A stretch of 64,000 nt of DNA, from NCBI GenBank assembly GCA_002686085.1, contig NZAC01000034.1, forward strand, positions 1-64,000, in the 5' to 3' direction. This document shows positions 61,814 through 64,000 of this stretch, piece by piece. Under the pieces are notes generated by a model. The model worked only from the letters and a program-made list of their open reading frames with translations. It was not told the origin of the DNA and searched no databases. A program made the position numbers and the translations under genes. How positions within the stretch are numbered: the stretch's first letter is position 1; the number at the start of each line of letters is the position of its first letter. The stretch is from Roseibacillus sp. (GTDB taxonomy: Bacteria > Verrucomicrobiota > Verrucomicrobiia > Verrucomicrobiales > Akkermansiaceae).

Positions 61814-62539
61814 GTGAAAGACTGGGAAGTCTTGAAAAGTAGCGCTGGCCAGCTAAAAAAAGGCGTGAAGAAATGGAGCAACGCCGACCGGATCGTCGCG
61901 CCCTCCGTACTGGCAGCTGATTTTTCCCGTATCGCAGAAGAATGCTCGAGGGCGATTACCGCTGGGGCAGACTGGCTGCACCTCGATGTCATGGATGGGC
62001 ATTTCGTCGAGAACATCTCCTTCGGACCTGCAATGGTGGAAGCGATTCACGCAACCAATGACATTTTCCTCGATGTCCATCTGATGATCGAGAAGCCTGA
62101 CCATTACATCCCAAGGTTTCTCGAAGCGGGGGCGGACCTGATCTCCGTTCACGCTGAGCCGGAGGCTTGCCACGAGGTCGCTCGCACCTTGGAGATAATC
62201 AGCGATGGGGGGTGCAAAACCGGGATCGCTCTGAACCCGGCCACCCCTCTGGAAGCAGTGGAACCTTATCTTGATCAGGTCGACTTACTTCTGGTTATGA
62301 CTGTAGTCCCCGGGTTCGGGGGACAGGCATTCATGCCAGAAGTCCTGCCCAAGGTGGAAAAGGCGGTCCAGATCAGGGAGAAGCATTCCCTCTCTTTTCA
62401 TATTGAGGTCGATGGCGGGATCGATCCACAGACCGCCCCTGCGGCTACCGCTGCGGGAGCAAACGTCTTGGTAGCTGGCTCCTCGACATTCAAGGCTCCT
62501 GATATTGGCAACGCCATCCGTGCCATCCGGGAGGCCTGA
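61814..62539 (+). CDS. rpe: Ribulose-phosphate 3-epimerase
   Basis: The 241-residue TIM-barrel enzyme interconverts ribulose 5-phosphate and xylulose 5-phosphate. It has APSVLAADFSRIAEEC, WLHLDVMDGHFVENISFGP, DVHLMIEKPDHYI, LVMTVVPGFGGQAFMPEVL and IEVDGGIDPQTAPAA. GTG 61814 is taken as the start. It gives about 22 residues before the usual N-terminus, which may be a real extension. The sulfatase gene follows on the same strand. Confidence 0.94.
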   Translation: MKDWEVLKSSAGQLKKGVKKWSNADRIVAPSVLAADFSRIAEECSRAITAGADWLHLDVMDGHFVENISFGPAMVEAIHATNDIFLDVHLMIEKPDHYIPRFLEAGADLISVHAEPEACHEVARTLEIISDGGCKTGIALNPATPLEAVEPYLDQVDLLLVMTVVPGFGGQAFMPEVLPKVEKAVQIREKHSLSFHIEVDGGIDPQTAPAATAAGANVLVAGSSTFKAPDIGNAIRAIREA

Positions 62540-62652
62540 CGCTTTCTTTTCTCTCGAGGACAACCCTCCCCAAAAGACCACCACGAATCCGCCGTAGCGG
62601 CTGAAGTGACTTTTGCTGGTGGGAGCCTTGTACCCCCCGCTAAATTTAATCC

Positions 62653-64000
62653 ATGCTACCTCGTTTCCGAATTTCAATTGCTCTCGGCCTTGCACTACTG
62701 ATGCTGGACTCGGCAAGTGCCCGGGCGGACGACACCCCCACAGGCCATCCCAATATCCTCCTTCTTCTCGTTGATGATTTGAAGCCTGCCTTGGGCTGCT
62801 ACGGCGACCCGTACGCCAAGACCCCCCATCTAGATCAACTGGCCGCTCGAGGCCTTAGATTTGACCTCGCCTACTGCAATCAGGCGGTTTGCGCTCCATC
62901 ACGATTTACCCTGATGCTGGGAGCCCATTCCACCGCCACTGGACTCTACGGCCTCGGCCATAAGCTGCGACGTTCCATGCCAGAGGCCGTTACCATGCCC
63001 CAGTTCTTTGCCCAACATGGCTATCACACTGAATCGATGGGTAAAATTTTTCACATCGGCCACGGGAATGAAGGAGACCCGGAGTCCTTCAGTGTCCCGC
63101 ATTTCCACGACAAGGTGATCGAGTATCTAGACCCCGCCAGTACGGAAGGGGGAAAGCTCACCCGAGAAGAAGCCTACTTCACCAACCAGAAGCTCGACCA
63201 GATTCGCTCTCTTCCGCGAGGTGCCGCTTTTGAAGCTACCAATTCCCGTGATGAGGACTATGCCGACGGAAGAGTTGCGGCAGAGGCCATCAAGCGGCTT
63301 CGAGCTGCCAAGACCCGTAAGGGTCCATTTTTCATGGCCGTCGGTTTTGTCCGTCCCCACCTCCCCTTCAGTGCTCCCCAGAGATACTGGGACCTTCACG
63401 ATCCTTCGAAGCTTCCCCTCTCTCCCTTTCCGGACCATCCCAAGGGCTCCCCGGGAATCGCTCATAAACGCGCTGGAGAAATTGCCATGTATTCTCCAGT
63501 TCCTCCAAAAAATGAAGACTACACAGAAAAACTGAAACGCCAACTCGTTCACGGCTATTACGCGAGTGTCAGCTATATGGACGCACAAATCGGAAAAGTG
63601 ATGACGGAGCTCGATCGCCTTCGCCTAGACAGCAACACCATCGTCGTGCTCTGGGGAGACCATGGCTTCCACCTTGGGGATCTTGGCATCTGGACCAAGC
63701 ACACGAACTACGAGCAAGCCAACCGAATCCCGCTCGTTATTGTTGCACCAGGTGTGACGGCGAAAGGCGGCTCCACCAGACAATTGGCGGAAAGCGTGGA
63801 CCTGTTTCCGACCCTTGCTGAACTCAGTGGCCTGCCCCAGCCAGAAGTCCCCCAACCGATGAGCGGCAAAAGCCTCCTCCCGGTTCTCAAGGACCCCGAA
63901 TTACGAGTGCGGGACCATGCCTTCCACTGCTACCCACGAAGGGGGGGAGTCATAGGCAGGGCCATCAGGACGGAGCGATACCGAATGGTCGAATGGAAAA
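62653..64000 (+). CDS. Secreted sulfatase, iduronate-2-sulfatase-like (3' end outside window)
   Basis: The frame is open from ATG 62653 to the right edge, 449 codons without a stop. A signal peptide (RISIALGLALLMLDSASA) precedes PNILLLLVDDLKPALGCYGD with the metal-binding Asp pair. The formylglycine site is CAPSR (Cys80), after NQAV. MGKIFHIGHGN, FMAVGFVRPHLPFSAP, LWGDHGFHLGDLGIWTKHTN and ESVDLFPTLAELSGLP are typical of iduronate-2-sulfatase-like enzymes of Verrucomicrobia and Planctomycetes. Substrate is probably a sulfated polysaccharide. No anaerobic maturase gene is visible here. Confidence 0.93.
   Translation, partial: MLPRFRISIALGLALLMLDSASARADDTPTGHPNILLLLVDDLKPALGCYGDPYAKTPHLDQLAARGLRFDLAYCNQAVCAPSRFTLMLGAHSTATGLYGLGHKLRRSMPEAVTMPQFFAQHGYHTESMGKIFHIGHGNEGDPESFSVPHFHDKVIEYLDPASTEGGKLTREEAYFTNQKLDQIRSLPRGAAFEATNSRDEDYADGRVAAEAIKRLRAAKTRKGPFFMAVGFVRPHLPFSAPQRYWDLHDPSKLPLSPFPDHPKGSPGIAHKRAGEIAMYSPVPPKNEDYTEKLKRQLVHGYYASVSYMDAQIGKVMTELDRLRLDSNTIVVLWGDHGFHLGDLGIWTKHTNYEQANRIPLVIVAPGVTAKGGSTRQLAESVDLFPTLAELSGLPQPEVPQPMSGKSLLPVLKDPELRVRDHAFHCYPRRGGVIGRAIRTERYRMVEWK

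Noticed and set aside
1-64000. tRNA, rRNA, insertion sequence or prophage genes
   Set aside because: None was recognised in the intergenic stretches; all longer frames are housekeeping, envelope or glycan-related genes.

Overview
The window looks like chromosomal DNA of a Verrucomicrobiota bacterium, probably of the Verrucomicrobiales type (inferred from gene content; no rRNA or tRNA gene is visible). The pointers are two PEP-CTERM proteins, a protein of a paralogous secreted family typical of Verrucomicrobia, a sulfatase, an alpha-L-rhamnosidase, a PL10-type pectate lyase and a sialate O-acetylesterase, an ExbB-ExbD-ExbD-TPR cluster, and frequent GTG starts with weak Shine-Dalgarno sequences. 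Coding density is high, genes lie in short operons on both strands, and no insertion sequence, prophage or CRISPR array was seen.

Layout. 1-8750: the end of an acidic DNDGDDAG-repeat EF-hand protein, truA, a porin with a long structured leader, a GH78 rhamnosidase, a PEP-CTERM protein and a secreted protein with an internal duplication. 8751-16030: a sugar kinase-thiE-accC-accB operon on the minus strand, divergent trmB, then comEC with a membrane TPR gene. 16218-16818: three tiny lipoprotein genes in a row. 17042-24076: asd, a polyprenyl synthase, a DUF5916 outer-membrane protein, a small secreted protein, a PQQ-like beta-propeller protein and a DUF502 membrane protein. 24285-26827: an ABC ATPase and permease followed by a membrane-anchored histidine-rich protein. 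26852-29621: pectate lyase and acetylesterase. 29846-32269: SMUG1-type uracil-DNA glycosylase and leuA.

32623-35431: larE-larB-larC, the nickel-pincer cofactor pathway, with an 18-bp perfect palindrome directly in front of larE and no larA in the window. 35507-35872: an orphan RelE/ParE-like protein. 35947-41922: exbB-exbD-exbD followed by two exported TPR-type proteins. 42167-47045: endonuclease III with unusual cysteine spacing, a 3D-domain lipoprotein, a family-4-like uracil-DNA glycosylase that lacks the N-terminal CxxC, and an M3 oligopeptidase. 47061-51912: a zinc-ribbon membrane protein, small membrane protein, GHL10 hydrolase, M29 aminopeptidase and a 51-residue gene. 52066-56702: purN and a MoxR-DUF58-transglutaminase set. 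56779-64000: tsaB, gltA, a half-size TauE/SafE protein, holA, a PEP-CTERM protein, tadA, rpe and a sulfatase that runs off the right edge.

Together the genes describe a saccharolytic heterotroph with polysaccharide- and sulfated-glycan-degrading enzymes and a complex cell envelope. The least explained parts are the ExbB/ExbD/TPR cluster, the ABC transporter with its histidine-rich partner, the porin leader, and the tiny lipoprotein cluster.
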